Shown here in pieces: positions 1 through 10,081 of a DNA stretch of 64,000 nucleotides (positions within the stretch are counted from its first letter, which is position 1; every line of letters begins with the position of its first letter). The position numbers and the translations under genes are program-made. The DNA comes from Vombatus ursinus (lineage: Eukaryota; Chordata; Mammalia; Diprotodontia; Vombatidae): assembly GCF_900497805.2 (NCBI RefSeq), contig NW_020954585.1, positions 46,845,860-46,909,859 of the forward strand. The letters run 5' to 3'. The notes under the pieces are model-generated. The model saw nothing but the letters and a program-made list of their open reading frames with translations. It had not been told where the DNA came from and made no database searches.

Positions 1-374
1 TCCATATGGATTAGGTATTTTGACTTTTAATCTCTCAGAATCTGGTTCATGCTATTTCGGTGAGATTTTAGGCTGCAGTTTTGAAAAAATAGCAAATAGG
101 AGGAAACTCAGAGAACTCACATATGGAAATGAAGAAGAAACTCTGATAGGTAGGAGCTTTAATTTCAGATTTTCTTATCTGTTAAATGAGAGAGCTGGGC
201 TAGATGGCCTTGTAACCCTAAAGCTATGATCCTACAAGAAAGCATGACAGAGAGAACATAACTGAGGCGGCCCTTCCGTCACTCAACTTTTGTAAAAAGG
301 GCCTCAATCGAAGGTCTGCACAAGTAGATGATTAGATTTTTAAGGCAAATGATTAGATTTTTTTTCCCCCCCCG
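1..374. other. MMD2 intron, unassigned sequence
   Basis: No gene or repeat is recognised. The only internal structure seen is a short direct repeat: ATGATTAGATTTTT occurs at 328-341 and again from 349, just before a T/C run that abuts the LTR at 375. The stretch belongs to an upstream intron of MMD2 because MMD2 exons follow on the + strand. Confidence 0.4.
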
Positions 375-833
375 TGTGGTACAGCGACTCTAACACAATT
401 AAACTCAGAGACTTCTCAAGGAAGCAGAAATTACTCTTTATTTCAATCTTGCGAGAAGGGGCGTCTACTCCTCCAGTACACTACCAGCAGGAGAGAGGCG
501 AGGCACAAAGGACAAAGCAAGGTTATATATCTTAGCGCAAACAAGAAACTCCCATCCCGCCACTATCCCTTACTCCCATTGGCTGGGAGGCGGGCTTACA
601 TTCTAAGCGGGAAAATCTTTCCCATTCCCAAAGAACAAGGAAACAGGGTATAGCCAATCCAAACATACATGTCCTTATTTAGTATACCTAATGCTGATGT
701 GGCAGTGGCAATCAGGAGAGGGTTTAGGGCTGAATTAAACTTATGGCCTGTTCGTTCTCTTAGAGCAAACAGTTTCGAGACAGTCTTTTCATCACCACTC
801 TGAGAAGTCTTCACAGAGGTTCTATCTCATTCA
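375..833 (-). mobile_element. Solo LTR of an endogenous retrovirus, class I-like
   Basis: Read on the minus strand, this 459-bp block has the parts of a retroviral LTR in the right order. It begins TGAATGAG, followed by a U3-like part with a CCAATGGG box, a TATA-like ATATATAACC, a short GC-rich R region, an AATAAA signal and a U5 that ends ...CACA. No primer-binding site, gag, pol or env sequence is seen on either side, so it looks like a solo LTR. The flanks are C-rich and a target duplication cannot be defined cleanly. Several CpGs and all promoter parts are still readable, which suggests a moderately young fossil. Assignment to class I (gammaretrovirus-like) rests on general layout only. 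Confidence 0.6.
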
Positions 834-1149
834 CCCCTTTGCCCACCCACCAGCCCTCCAGAAAACAGTAGAGCAAAGAGATGAGGATACAACCAGATCT
901 CTGGAGAAGACTGGATATACAGGGTCCAGACTTTGGGTTCATTGATCTCCAGGCTCAACAGGAAGATAATGGGTATTGATGAATCTGACCACCCAGGTTG
1001 CCCAGTCTCTTGGTCATTCCTCTAGGTTCAGGACAAGTAAGCTGTCCCACATAGAAATATTATAGGAAAGTGTATCAGGTGTTTTTTGTTTTTTTTTTAA
1101 ATCTAGAACACAAACATTCTCCTCCATTTAAAAAACAAAACAAACAACC

Positions 1150-1350
1150 CTTGATTATATCCAGCCACCTCTAATATCCTATATCTCTCCTCTATTTCTC
1201 AGCCAAACTTCTTGATAACACTGTCCACACTCAATTCCTCCACTTTCTCTCTTCTCATTCTAGTCTGAACCCTTTGCAATCTGACTTCTGACCTCACTCA
1301 ACTGAAGCTGCTCTCTCTAAAGTTACCAATGATCTCTTCATTACCAATTA
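1150..1350 (+). mobile_element. L2-type LINE fragment
   Basis: The text matches the part of marsupial L2 ORF2 just upstream of the reverse-transcriptase core (ending AAAGTTACCAATGATCTCTT). The same segment recurs in the longer L2 copies in the second half of the window. It is a short, old, 5'- and 3'-truncated piece inside an MMD2 intron. Confidence 0.6.
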
Positions 1351-1691
1351 CTTAATTGATTTCCTACTTTTGATGTCACAGAAAGCAGGAGCACCAATTA
1401 ACAAAGTTGCATAAGGGTGGAACTTTCCAGCAAGAAGATTCTAGATATGAGAAAAGGGGTTCCAGAGAGAAGGGGCAGGCAGGGGAATGAGGGAAGGTAA
1501 GAGAACTTCTTTAGGATGTGAAATAGCCTGATAGAGAAAGACAAGTTTTCATAAAAACAATTTTTTTTTCAAATTACTACAACCACATTATTTAAATTCT
1601 AGGCTCTTAAGGAAAAAATGTATTAAAAAAAAGTTTCTCTTGTCTTTTGTTAATATGCAATGAACTGACTTTCAACAATAAGACTTTGGAA

Positions 1692-1879
1692 CAGGCCTCC
1701 TTACTCTTTTTTGTGTCATAGATTCCATTGGCAATTATGCACCTCCTCTCAGAATAATGGTTTATAAATGCATAAACTAAAGTACATAGGATTACAAAAG
1801 AAACTAATTATATTAAAATCCAGTTGTAAAAATGTGTTTTTAAAAAAAAGTTCATGGATACCCAGGTTAAAAACCCTTG
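1692..1879 (-). mobile_element. hAT-type MITE, copy 1
   Basis: Non-autonomous DNA element with inverted ends: CAGGCCTCCTTACTC on the left, and GGTTAAAAACCCTTG on the right, which is the inverse of CAGGGGTTCTTAACC. The flanking octamers CTTTGGAA (1684-1691) and CTCTGAAA (1880-1887) agree at 6 of 8 positions, as expected for a decayed hAT target duplication. The AT-rich middle is shared with copies at 12.8, 14.4 and 34.7 kb. The name is probably in the OposCharlie/Charlie group, but this is from memory. Confidence 0.65.
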
Positions 1880-1914
1880 CTCTGAAACTAAAAGATGTGG
1901 TTTCTTTTTTTTCT

Positions 1915-2060
1915 TTGACACTCAGCACTACAGTGAACCTGGACAAGTCAATAAACTTCTCTGGGCCTCAGTTTCCTCATCTGTAAAATGAAGGGATTAG
2001 AGTAGATGGATTCTAACATCTCTTTCAGCTCTAAATCTATGGTCCTAGGATCCTATTTAA
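1915..2060 (+). mobile_element. MIR/Mar1-type SINE fragment
   Basis: Carries the CORE-SINE block: acaagtca..., then CTCTGGGCCTCAGTTTCCTC, CTGTAAAATG and a 3' part ending near GGTCCTAGGATCC. The tRNA head is missing. It lies about 320 bp upstream of the MMD2 penultimate exon. Confidence 0.6.
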
Positions 2061-2380
2061 CATTTGTTAAGTTCCTAACCTACTTTGTAAAGAAAGGCAG
2101 GAGCTTGTGGGCAATACTTACATTTCTTTGCCTGGACATGTAGTGAGCAAATAGTCATTAGCAAACACCAATAAATTTGCTTGGTGCAGCCAGTCAAGAA
2201 TTCAGCCCTGCCAATGATTGAGAGGTTAGAAACTCTGCCAAGGAGATCAGGATGGAAGAACTGGGTTTTCAGCTCTTGGCTGCCTCCATCCAAGATGGCA
2301 CCACCACCATATGTTAGGAAACTGTGTACCAAATATTGAAGCTCAACCTAAGTACAAGGCTTCTTGTTCTTCCGTACCAG

Positions 2381-2450
2381 ATACAAACTTGTGGAGCTGC
2401 TCTGCTATGTCGTGATGGGGTTTTTCCCAGCTCTAGTCATCCTTTCTATG
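2381..2450 (+). CDS. MMD2: MMD2 (PAQR10), penultimate coding exon
   Basis: A 70-bp exon between a good acceptor (pyrimidine tract then TACCAG) and a perfect donor (ATG|GTAAGT). The first base completes a codon begun in the exon before the window. The remaining 69 bases read [19 protein letters not shown] followed by ILSM, a hydrophobic membrane segment. This matches the MMD2 segment after the HER motif and also resembles its paralogue MMD. MMD2 is a seven-transmembrane PAQR-family protein of the Golgi, reported to hold Ras at the Golgi and promote ERK signalling. The exon ends on a codon boundary and joins in frame to the exon at 6013. It is too short to show up as an isolated open frame. Assignment is from remembered human MMD2/MMD sequence and is strongly supported by the splice sites and reading-frame match. 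Confidence 0.93.
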
Positions 2451-3094
2451 GTAAGTAACTCCTGCCTAAAGGAGGACCTCATGCTCTATCATTGATCTGG
2501 AACTCATTAAAACCATTCAGAAGGGGGCAACCAGTATATAAACATTTATCACTGACCAAGATTAAAAGGCCAAGACATTCAAGTTAACTTCTATTTTTCC
2601 TTAGTTTCAACTCATGGTTTGGCAACATGGACTATGTAGACATAGCCAAAGCAAATACAATCTAATTTGAGAAGCAACAACAAAAGAGGAAAATAGTACC
2701 TCTTCAGTCTTTAGCTGGCTTTGAATGCAGGCTTCCATAATCCTCAAGCTGGAAATTCATCTGTCTCCTATAGGTAGAACAATACATACCAAAGATGGCC
2801 ATGAACCATGCTAGGAACCATCTGTGAAGTGGAGGGTTTCTGGGTAAGGGAGGAGCATCTTATGTGTAAGGATGGAGGGGAATAATCACTGAGCATAGTG
2901 GGGCATGTGGACTGCATATATATGCAGCTTTCCTGCCATTCCCCCAACAGATCAAATGAGCTACTACAGGGTACCATTATTCATTTTGTGGCCATTGCCC
3001 CTTCAGATTCTTGTCCTCTCAAAAAAGCCTGATAACCTCCCTCCCCCCGTTCCTGTTTCTCTTGGAAGACTTAATACTTTTCTCTCCCTCCATT

Positions 3095-3290
3095 TTCAAT
3101 CAATGAATCAATCAGCAAGCATTTATTAAGCACTTAATATCTGCCAGGCACTGTGCTAACCACTGGGGATACAGAGAAAGGTAAAAAACACAGCCCAACC
3201 TCAAGGAGCTCACTTTCTAAGAGAGGAACAACATGCAAATAACTATGTACATGCAAGATATAGGGAGAGAGAGCAGATAGAAGGACATTA
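3095..3290 (-). mobile_element. L2 3' end, minus strand
   Basis: Contains the inverse of the L2 3' UTR: AGCATTTATTAAGCACTTAA, then the 'ctgccaggcactgtgctaa' and 'ctcaaggagctcac' blocks. It lies head to head with the plus-strand L2 that starts just after it. Confidence 0.7.
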
Positions 3291-3299
3291 GCCATGCAG

Positions 3300-4145
3300 A
3301 GGAGGTGGGGAGTAACCCTTCTCACCTCTGACACTGCCACCAATCTAGTACAGGCCTTCATCACCTCATGCCTAGGCTACTGCAAAAGCCTACTGGTGGG
3401 TCTATGGGCCTCAAGTCTCTCCCCTCTCTAGTCCATCCTTCATTCAACCACAGAGGTGATTTTCCTAAAATTCAGGTCCATTCATGTCAACTGCCTACTC
3501 AATAAACTCCAATGACTTCCTATTGCCTTCAGGATCAAATAAAAAAAATGTTCTGTTTTGGCATTCAAAGCCCTTCTTAACCTAGCTCCCTCATCACTTT
3601 CCAGTATTCTTACACCTTACTCCCCAACATGTACCCTTTGATCCAGTGACACTGGTCTCTTGGATGCTCCATGAACAAGAAGTTCTATCTCTCAGCTCAA
3701 GTATTGTCTCTGGCTGTCCCCCATGCCTAGAATGTTCTCCCACTTCTGCTCAGGCTACCAACCTTCCTGGCTTCCTTTAAGTCCCAACTAAAACCCCATC
3801 CCTCTTAATTCTAGTCCTTTTTTTTTTTTTGGTTGAGGCAATTGGGGTTAAGTGACTTGCCTAGTGAATGTTATGTGTGTGATGCCGGATTTGAACTCAG
3901 GTCCTCCTGACTCCAGGGCCGGTGTTCTATCCCCTGAGCCACCTAGCTGCCCCTAGTCCCTTTTTTCTTGTAATTATTTCCTATTTATCCTGTTTATATA
4001 ACTTGTTTCGTATATATTTGTTTGCAAATTGTCTTCCCTATTAGATTGTAAGCTTCTTGAGGTCAGGGACTGTCTTTTGACTCATTTTGTATCCCCAGCA
4101 CTTAGCATGGTTCTTGGCACATAGTAGGCCTATGTTTGTTGATTA
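3300..4145 (+). mobile_element. L2-type LINE 3' part, interrupted by a SINE
   Basis: Covers the last part of L2 ORF2 (a decayed form of the 'ALITSRLDYCNSLLVGLP' region and the following LNxLQWLPI block) and the 3' UTR ending in TTCTTGGCACATAGTAGGCC and TGTTGATTAATTGA. A minus-strand SINE sits at 3826-3952 and splits the 3' UTR. The copy is old and carries no intact reading frame. Confidence 0.75.
3826..3952 (-). mobile_element. WSINE1-like SINE in an L2
   Basis: Minus-strand copy ending GAGCCACCTAGCTGCCCC on the + strand, the inverse of the GGGGCAGCTAGGTGGC head. It starts with a T-run, the inverse of its A tail. CTAGTCC(T/C)TTTTT occurs on both sides (from 3811 and from 3953), a target-site duplication that places the insertion inside the older L2. 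Confidence 0.8.
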
Positions 4146-4869
4146 ATTGAAAACTGGGAAAGACCTCCTGTCAAAGGTAGGATGTGGGCTAAATTTTGAG
4201 AGAAGCCAGGAATGAAAAGTTTCAGAGGGTTCCTAGCTTGGTTCTTAGCCCTCTTGGATATGAATTGTTCTAGCCGTAGGAAGAGGCTGAAATTCCTGCT
4301 TAAGGATTCTGGTATCCTGCCTTCAGGATCAGCTCCAAATTAAAGCACTACTGAATATGTTTGGTATTGCTTTTAAAAATATATTATCACGCATTAAACC
4401 TTAAACAACAGTGCCAATTAGACATGTTTTCAGTTGTTTATTTTTCTGTATATTGTGTCTACAACAGCTTACTAGTTACTCCCTTTGGGTTCCCTTCCAT
4501 TCTCATAGTCCATTCATTTCTATTTATGTTCCTAGTTTTCCTTTTATGTGGCTAGAGTTAGGGCCTATACTGTCCTTCTAATTTCACATTGCTTCATGTA
4601 TGGCTTTCCAAATTTCTTTCTGTTCCTTATATTTGTCCTTTTTAGTGGCATCAAGTTTGGATTTACTTTTGGAAACAATTTCACACTGACTGGTAGATTT
4701 CCAGCCTCCTTTGAGGCTAGAAGAGACAAGTTGATTTTCAGGCTTCTTTGAACCCCTTACTTAACAGTTCTAGATGTAAGTAGATGAGGATATGGGAAGT
4801 GCTTTACAAACTTATAACTATAGAAATGTGAGTTGTTGTTGTAGCTAAGTGTTTATTTCCATTTAAATT

Positions 4870-5135
4870 CTCCTTTTAGAAGCTGCTAGGTGGTGCAGTG
4901 GGGAGAATGCTAAGCCTAGAGTCAGGAAGATCAGAGTTGCAATGAGACCTCAGATATTTACTAGTTGTGTGACCTTGGGCAAGTCAGTTAACCTATTTGC
5001 CTCAATTCCTTAAGCTGTAAAATGAAGATATAAACAGCACCTAGTTGTTGTGAGGATCAAATGTAATAATATTTGTAAAAAGTATTAGCACAATGCCTGA
5101 CAAATAGTAGGTGCCATATAAATGCTTATTCCTCT
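4870..5135 (+). mobile_element. MIR/Mar1-type SINE, near full length
   Basis: Starts with a tRNA-like head (GCTGCTAGGTGGTGCAGTGG), then the CORE (AGTTGTGTGACCTTGGGCAA) and the 3' part (TGTTGTGAGGATCAAATGTA) ending in the 'caatgcctgacaaatagtagg' block. It lies in the last MMD2 intron, between the penultimate exon and the pyrimidine tract. Confidence 0.75.
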
Positions 5136-5264
5136 TCCCTCTTCCCTTTCTTTAAAAAAAAAATGTGGAGGAAGTGCTATTAAATGAATAGGGAAGACTG
5201 ATAAAGGTAAAGGGATCAACTGGAATTTTTCAAGTAGTTTGGACCCACAAGGATTTTCTCCCAA

Positions 5265-5284
5265 ATCTCTCTCTCTCTCCCTCT

Positions 5285-5325
<41 letters not shown>

Positions 5326-5896
5326 AATCTCTGTCTCTGTCTCTCTCTCTCTGTCTCTCTCTCTGTCTCTCTCAATCTCTGTCTTTGTCTCTGTCTTTGT
5401 CTCTCCCTCTCCCTCTCTCTCTCTGTCTCTATCTCTCTCTGTCTCTCTCAATCTCTGTCTCTGTCTCTCCCTCTCTCTCTCTGTCTCTCTCTCTCTCTCA
5501 ATCTCTGTCTCTCTCTCTGCCTCTCTCTCTGTCTGTCTCTCTGTCTGTCTCTCTCAATCTCTGTCTCTGTCTCTCTCTCTGTCTCTCTCAATCTCTGTCT
5601 CTCTCTCTGTCTCTATCTCTCTGTTTCTCTCAATCTCTGTCTCTGTCTCTTTCTCTCTCTGTCTCTCTCTGTCTCTCTCAATCTCTGTCTCTGTCTCTCC
5701 CTGTCCCTCTCTCTCTCTCTGTCTGTCTCTCTCTGTCTCTCTTTCTCTCTCAATCTCTCTCTCTGTCTCTCTCAATCTCTGTCTCTGTCTCTGTCTCTCT
5801 CTGTCTCTATCTCTCTCTCAATCTCTGTCTCTGTCTCTGTCTCTCTCTCTCAGTCTCTGTCTCTGTCTCTCTCTGTCTCTCTCTCTCTCTCTCTGT
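5265..5896 (+). repeat. 632-bp pyrimidine microsatellite (TCTCTG/CAATCTCT)
   Basis: Almost pure C/T on the + strand, built from TCTCTC and TCTCTG units with the phrase CAATCTCT recurring about eleven times, 35-78 bp apart. This makes it a compound, higher-order microsatellite instead of a simple CT run. It ends 116 bp before the last MMD2 exon and is transcribed as a UCUCU-rich tract in the MMD2 pre-mRNA. Long open frames through it (Leu/Ser/Cys only) are an artefact of composition. Confidence 0.95.
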
Positions 5897-6012
5897 GAGT
5901 TGCTCCCTGGCCTCAGTCTTCAGTCGAATTCCAGGCCGGGCTTGCTTCCCTGTCCCTCCATTCTACTATGCTACTGACTAGTCCCCTCCCCTCACCTTGT
6001 CCTTGCTGACAG

Positions 6013-6216
6013 CCCAACACTGATGGAATCTTGGAGCTCATGACCGGAGGTGTCTTTTACTGCTTTGGGATGGTGTTCTTCAAGAGTGACGGGCGGATTC
6101 CCTTTGCCCATGCCATCTGGCACCTCTTTGTGGCATTTGGAGCTGGCACCCACTACTATGCCATCTGGAGGTACCTCTACCAGCCCAACACACTGGAGTC
6201 AAAAGTGTCCAAATGA
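6013..6216 (+). CDS. MMD2: MMD2 (PAQR10), last coding exon with stop
   Basis: Follows an acceptor (cttgctgacAG) in phase 0 with the exon ending at 2450. It encodes 67 residues from [13 protein letters not shown] through [20 protein letters not shown] to [14 protein letters not shown], stopping at TGA 6214-6216. The HAIWH stretch is the conserved HxxxH of the last PAQR motif, whose histidines are zinc ligands in solved PAQR receptors. The two hydrophobic stretches are the sixth and seventh membrane segments. The C-terminus LxSKVSK-like ending fits MMD2 and differs from MMD, which ends in a RHL-type tail. Length and ending look intact, with no frame breaks. The first in-frame start-like codon in this exon (TTG 6031) is not a start: the exon continues an upstream reading frame. 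Confidence 0.96.
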   Translation, partial: PNTDGILELMTGGVFYCFGMVFFKSDGRIPFAHAIWHLFVAFGAGTHYYAIWRYLYQPNTLESKVSK

Positions 6217-7895
6217 GATGTCAAAGAATCTCACAACGCACCTGGTGCCCTTGGAACAGTGCGTTAGAGGAGACATTACTGGGATGAGGCCTTGCTCAGA
6301 GGTTCCAGGCCTGTCTTTTGCTTCATTGCTGGATATTTTTTTTGGACGGGTCCTGGGTCATATCTGGTGGTTGCCAGAAATCTTTAGGGTATCTGGTGTA
6401 GGAAAAAGGCACTAGAAGGCTTTATTGGAGCGCAAAAAAATTAACCAGATACTTTGTGTATGTTTTAGACAAGTCATCCATAACAAAAAAACAACATTAA
6501 TGTCTTCAGGAAAGGGAACTGATCTCTTTCTGGAAACAAGAGGCCATGACAGGCAAAGACTTTGTTCACAGTGTCCTAATAACCTTTAAAATGACAATTG
6601 TACTCCTCCAGGGAGAAAATCAGCCTCTGTGTGTGCCGCATCAATCAGAACCCACCTTTTTTTTTTTTTTGCAACCTGGATGCTCAAACTGCCAATACTA
6701 CAGAACCAATTAGTCTTCTAGATGGTTTCAGGGATGGGAAGGTGACCCTCTCTGGAATCTGGCTCTGCCCAATCTAAGACCATCCAAGAGTGGACACTCT
6801 TTTTTCTCTTAGGAAAGTGAATACTTTCCTTTCCCACTCCCTCCTTTGCCAAAATCCTTTTCAGACACTAGGTTCTCTTGGGTATGTATTGAAATGGCTC
6901 TTTCTACCCTGACATTTTAGTTTTGTTGGGAAGGAGCTGGAGGGAAAATATATGATAGAGCCGTGGTTGCTTTAATCTCTAGATTGAATCTGCAGGTGGG
7001 CCTGGTGACTCCAGCAACAAAAAAACAGACACTTTGCGCTGTTGGGAGATGACTTGAGAGGAAGGGTCCTAGTCATCTCACCAGAAACCGAGAATTGGAA
7101 GGGCAGTTTGGGGAAGGGGAAAGAGCTTTGTTGAAAGCTGTCTCTGCCATTTCCAAGCCCCAAATGACATAAGAGCAGGTGGTGAGTGATGCTCTTAATG
7201 GATGGGGAAGGAGATGGTGGCTGGGAGGAATTTATAATACTCGGATATTTATTTTGTTCCCAAATGGCAAAATTTGATATTATTTAAAACTGTTTGTTTT
7301 AAGAAATTGGGACTCTTCCTTCTTCTCTTTCCCAACCTCCAAGCTTCAGGGTAGCCTCAGAGAAAAACCTCACCAATGAATGTAAACATGAATCCTGACA
7401 GAACTTCTAGGCCAAAATCTCTGAAATCCAAAGACCATCCAGACTGAAAAAGCTTCCTGACACCAACCCGTATTGTCTCATTCCATGGGCTGGGGGGGGG
7501 TGGGGGTTGGGAGTGGGGGGTATCTCTATGGATGTAATACCTCATGTGGCCACCAGGACAGAGGTATCTTGGCATAGATGGAGTGCTGGACTTAGATCCA
7601 GGAAGACTGAGGTTTGAAACCAGCCTCTGATAATTTACTGGCTGTGTCACTCTGGGCAAGTCATTTAACCTTTATGTGCCTAAAACAACTCTATAGGGCT
7701 ACTCTCCCAAGTAACTGACAGGTTGTGATGTCTGTTGGTGGAGGTCTCACACTGACCATCACAGTCCCTCCTGCCTACTTCAAGGGTTCTATATGAAGAA
7801 AGAAGTAGCATGGACCCAATGCATTGGAAGACGTGGTTCTAAAACACCTTATTCCCTACAGAGCTCAGAATCAATAAAGCCTTACGCAGTACTTA
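6217..7895 (+). other. MMD2: Probable MMD2 3' UTR
   Basis: Non-coding sequence directly after the stop codon. The first 1.3 kb shows no recognised repeat. A canonical AATAAA lies at 7873-7878 (TCAATAAAGCC), the first one seen after the stop, so the mRNA may end near 7.9 kb. No strong GT-rich element follows at once, so an earlier or later site is possible. A MIR-like SINE lies inside at about 7570-7690. A G-run with T interruptions is seen at 7492-7520. Confidence 0.45.
7570..7690 (+). mobile_element. MIR-type SINE in the probable 3' UTR
   Basis: Head and CORE remain (AGACTGAGGTTTGAAACCAG, then ACTGGCTGTGTCACTCTGGG and CAAGTCATTTAACC). The 3' part is lost. Confidence 0.65.
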
Positions 7896-8855
7896 ATTAA
7901 ACTTGAATACATTCCAGGACTATTTTAGGGCTCCAGGCTATGGAATCCCTCTTGTCTAAGTCAGTATTAAATACCTTTGACACATTCCATAGAGATGTGA
8001 TCCTAGAGCTGGGAGAAACTTTTGTGATGATGCACTTTGTTCAGGAACTTGAGGACCTTTGATGGTCTGCTCAGTTGTGTATTAAAATGGTAGACTTTAG
8101 CGTAGTTATTTCTCCAGGTTGTATTAGAATGATGAGGATGATACCTCAACTTGGAGGCAGCAGAGGTATCCATTGTGTGGATTCTAGGCTGGGGTGAGAG
8201 GTGAGGGACTTGTCCTGGGAGAATTTTTACTTTACTAAAGATAACTACATGTTGCAAATATGGGCTTAATTTCTGTCCTATTAAGAATCTTTACTCTAGG
8301 ACATGTCTTAAATTTCATCATCTGCAAAAATGAGAGGATTGGACTAAATGATTTCCAAGGTCCTTTCCATATCTAAATCATATGAGTCTATGATTATCCT
8401 ATGTGAGAGAATTTCACCTGTACTCAGACCAGGACAATCCCATTGCACCTTCCAAAATATGGCAATGGAGCTAATATTTCAGGCACAAGCATGAAATAGA
8501 AATAAGGAAACCCAAAGAGTGCAAGGGATGGGAGGGAATCAGGCAATTCAATAGTCGTTATTGACAGTATTTTCCTGGAGCACCTTGGAGAAACTAGAAT
8601 ACAGTCTGGGTAGAATTGCCATGTGGTAACCCTGTGACATTGGCAAGGTTTGCTTTTGTGCCCTCCTACGTCTCCTTTTATTGCCCATCTCCCCAAGCTC
8701 TCTGGACGAGTAATCAGGAGACTCAGGATGTAGTTCTGACTGTGATAGTTACTTACAGTAGGTGATTTGGCCAAGTTGCCTAAACTTTCCTGGATTTAGT
8801 TCTCTCATCTATAAGAAGAGGAGATTGGACTAGCTGGTCCCTCCTAGTTCTGGTG
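7896..8855. other. Intergenic, little recognised
   Basis: No exon-like sequence is seen. A short CORE-SINE-like piece (TTAAATTTCATCATCTGCAA and following AATGAGAGGATTGGAC) is near 8305-8395 on the + strand. Another weak one is near 8735-8860 (tgatttggccaagttgcctaaac...). Confidence 0.4.
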
Positions 8856-8859
8856 TTCT

Positions 8860-9050
8860 CTGAGCTGCAATGTGGTATGGATGAAGTGAGATCTGAAGGA
8901 CTCAAATTCCAGCCCTGCTACTTACTCTGTGATGACCTTTGGCAAGTCACTTAACCATTATGGGCTTCAAGTTTCTTTACCTGTAAAATGAGGAGTTTGG
9001 ACTCAATGATATTTAGGCCTCTTTATCTCTAAATCTGGAAATCTGTGATC
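8860..9050 (+). mobile_element. MIR-type SINE
   Basis: Head-to-CORE order is kept: GACTCAAATTCCAGCCCTGC, then TTTGGCAAGTCACTTAACCA and CTGTAAAATGAGGAGTTTGG. Diverged and truncated at the 3' end. Confidence 0.65.
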
Positions 9051-9189
9051 TCTAAATCTCTTTTCATTTCCAAGATTAGTTCCTGACTTCCAAAGAACTT
9101 TGACTTGCTCCCTTCCTTCTATTGGACTGTCTGTCCCAAGAGCCAGAGCCCAGCTCTTTTCCCTAGCTAGCAAGCTAAAAAGCAACTGC

Positions 9190-9285
9190 TAATATCAAAT
9201 GAGGTAATATTTGTAAAGCACTTTGCAAACCTTAAAGTGCTATTTAAATGTTAGCTATTATTATTATTATTAACAACAATAATAG
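9190..9285 (+). mobile_element. MIR-type SINE 3' end plus (TTA)n
   Basis: AAATGAGGTAATATTTGTAA, AGCACTTTGCAAACCTTAAA and GTTAGC followed by a TTA microsatellite are the typical 3' end of Mar1/MIR copies here. A second such 3' end is at 9735-9825. Confidence 0.6.
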
Positions 9286-9454
9286 TTTAAGGTAGTACTT
9301 TTCCCCAGGATATTTACACTGGTCACTGGAAGATGAAAAGCCCTTTAGACCAAAAAGAATGAATCTCTACTGATGAGATTTAAGGCAAACATTTGACTGA
9401 CCTGAAAGGGGAGTTATTTTTCCTTGGGGATGCTTTTCAGTTTCTTATCTACCA

Positions 9455-9570
9455 ATTAGTCAATCGACAAGCATTTATTAAGCACTTAATATATTCCAAG
9501 TACTATGCTAGGCACTGGGGTTACAAAGGCAAAAAAATGAAACAGTCCCTGCTCTCAGGGAGTTTCTGTT
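9455..9570 (-). mobile_element. L2 3' end, minus strand
   Basis: GTCAATCGACAAGCATTTAT, AGCACTTAATATATTCCAAG and GCTCTCAGGGAG are the inverse of the L2 3' UTR. Confidence 0.65.
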
Positions 9571-9863
9571 CTGTAAGAATGTGTCAGATCAGTTTAAATG
9601 AACAGCTATCAAACAAATGGCTACTATGGACGAGGGCCCAGAATTGGACATAAGCAGGTTCTCTGCTAAAAACCCAATTTAAGCTCCTCTTTAACCTTTA
9701 TCAGCTTATCATTGTCCTTAAGTAAGGCTAATTGACTATTATCAAATGAGATAATACACATAAGGTGCTTTAAAAACCTTAAAGTGATGAACTAATGCTA
9801 GCTATTATTATTATCATTATCATCCCATTTCATTTTCACACAGGCACTGAACATACTCTACAG

Positions 9864-10073
9864 CAGGCATGTCAAACTTAAATAGAAATGGGGTCCACTA
9901 AATTGTAAATAAGGATGCCAGTGGGCACATATTGACTTAGAAAACCACTCATGTATATATATTTTTTCTTTATTATTACATCAACACATTAAAATCAGAT
10001 CAGATCTATATTTTAATTTGGTTCAGGCTGCACTCAGCAGTGTTGGAGGGGGCCTACATATTTGACACTTCTG
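9864..10073 (+). mobile_element. Second hAT-type MITE family, 210 bp
   Basis: Inverted ends CAGGCATGTCAAACT and TATTTGACACTTCTG (inverse CAGAAGTGTCAAATA) bound an AT-rich body. Flanking octamers CTCTACAG (9856-9863) and CCCTAAAG (10074-10081) agree at 6 of 8 positions. The ends and the size of the flanking repeat point to hAT. The body includes ATATTGACTTAGAAAACCAC. Strand is arbitrary for an element with no gene. Confidence 0.65.
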
Positions 10074-10081
10074 CCCTAAAG

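Noticed and set aside
20-229. 69-residue open frame at the window start
   Set aside because: No recognisable domain or splice sites; typical chance frame in intron sequence.
375-833. A full provirus around the LTR
   Set aside because: No second LTR, primer-binding site or internal viral sequence is visible on either side.
5239-5981. Two overlapping open frames of about 200 residues, Leu/Ser/Cys rich, and Arg/Glu frames on the other strand
   Set aside because: They are translations of the CT microsatellite, with no start context or domain, and lie in an MMD2 intron.
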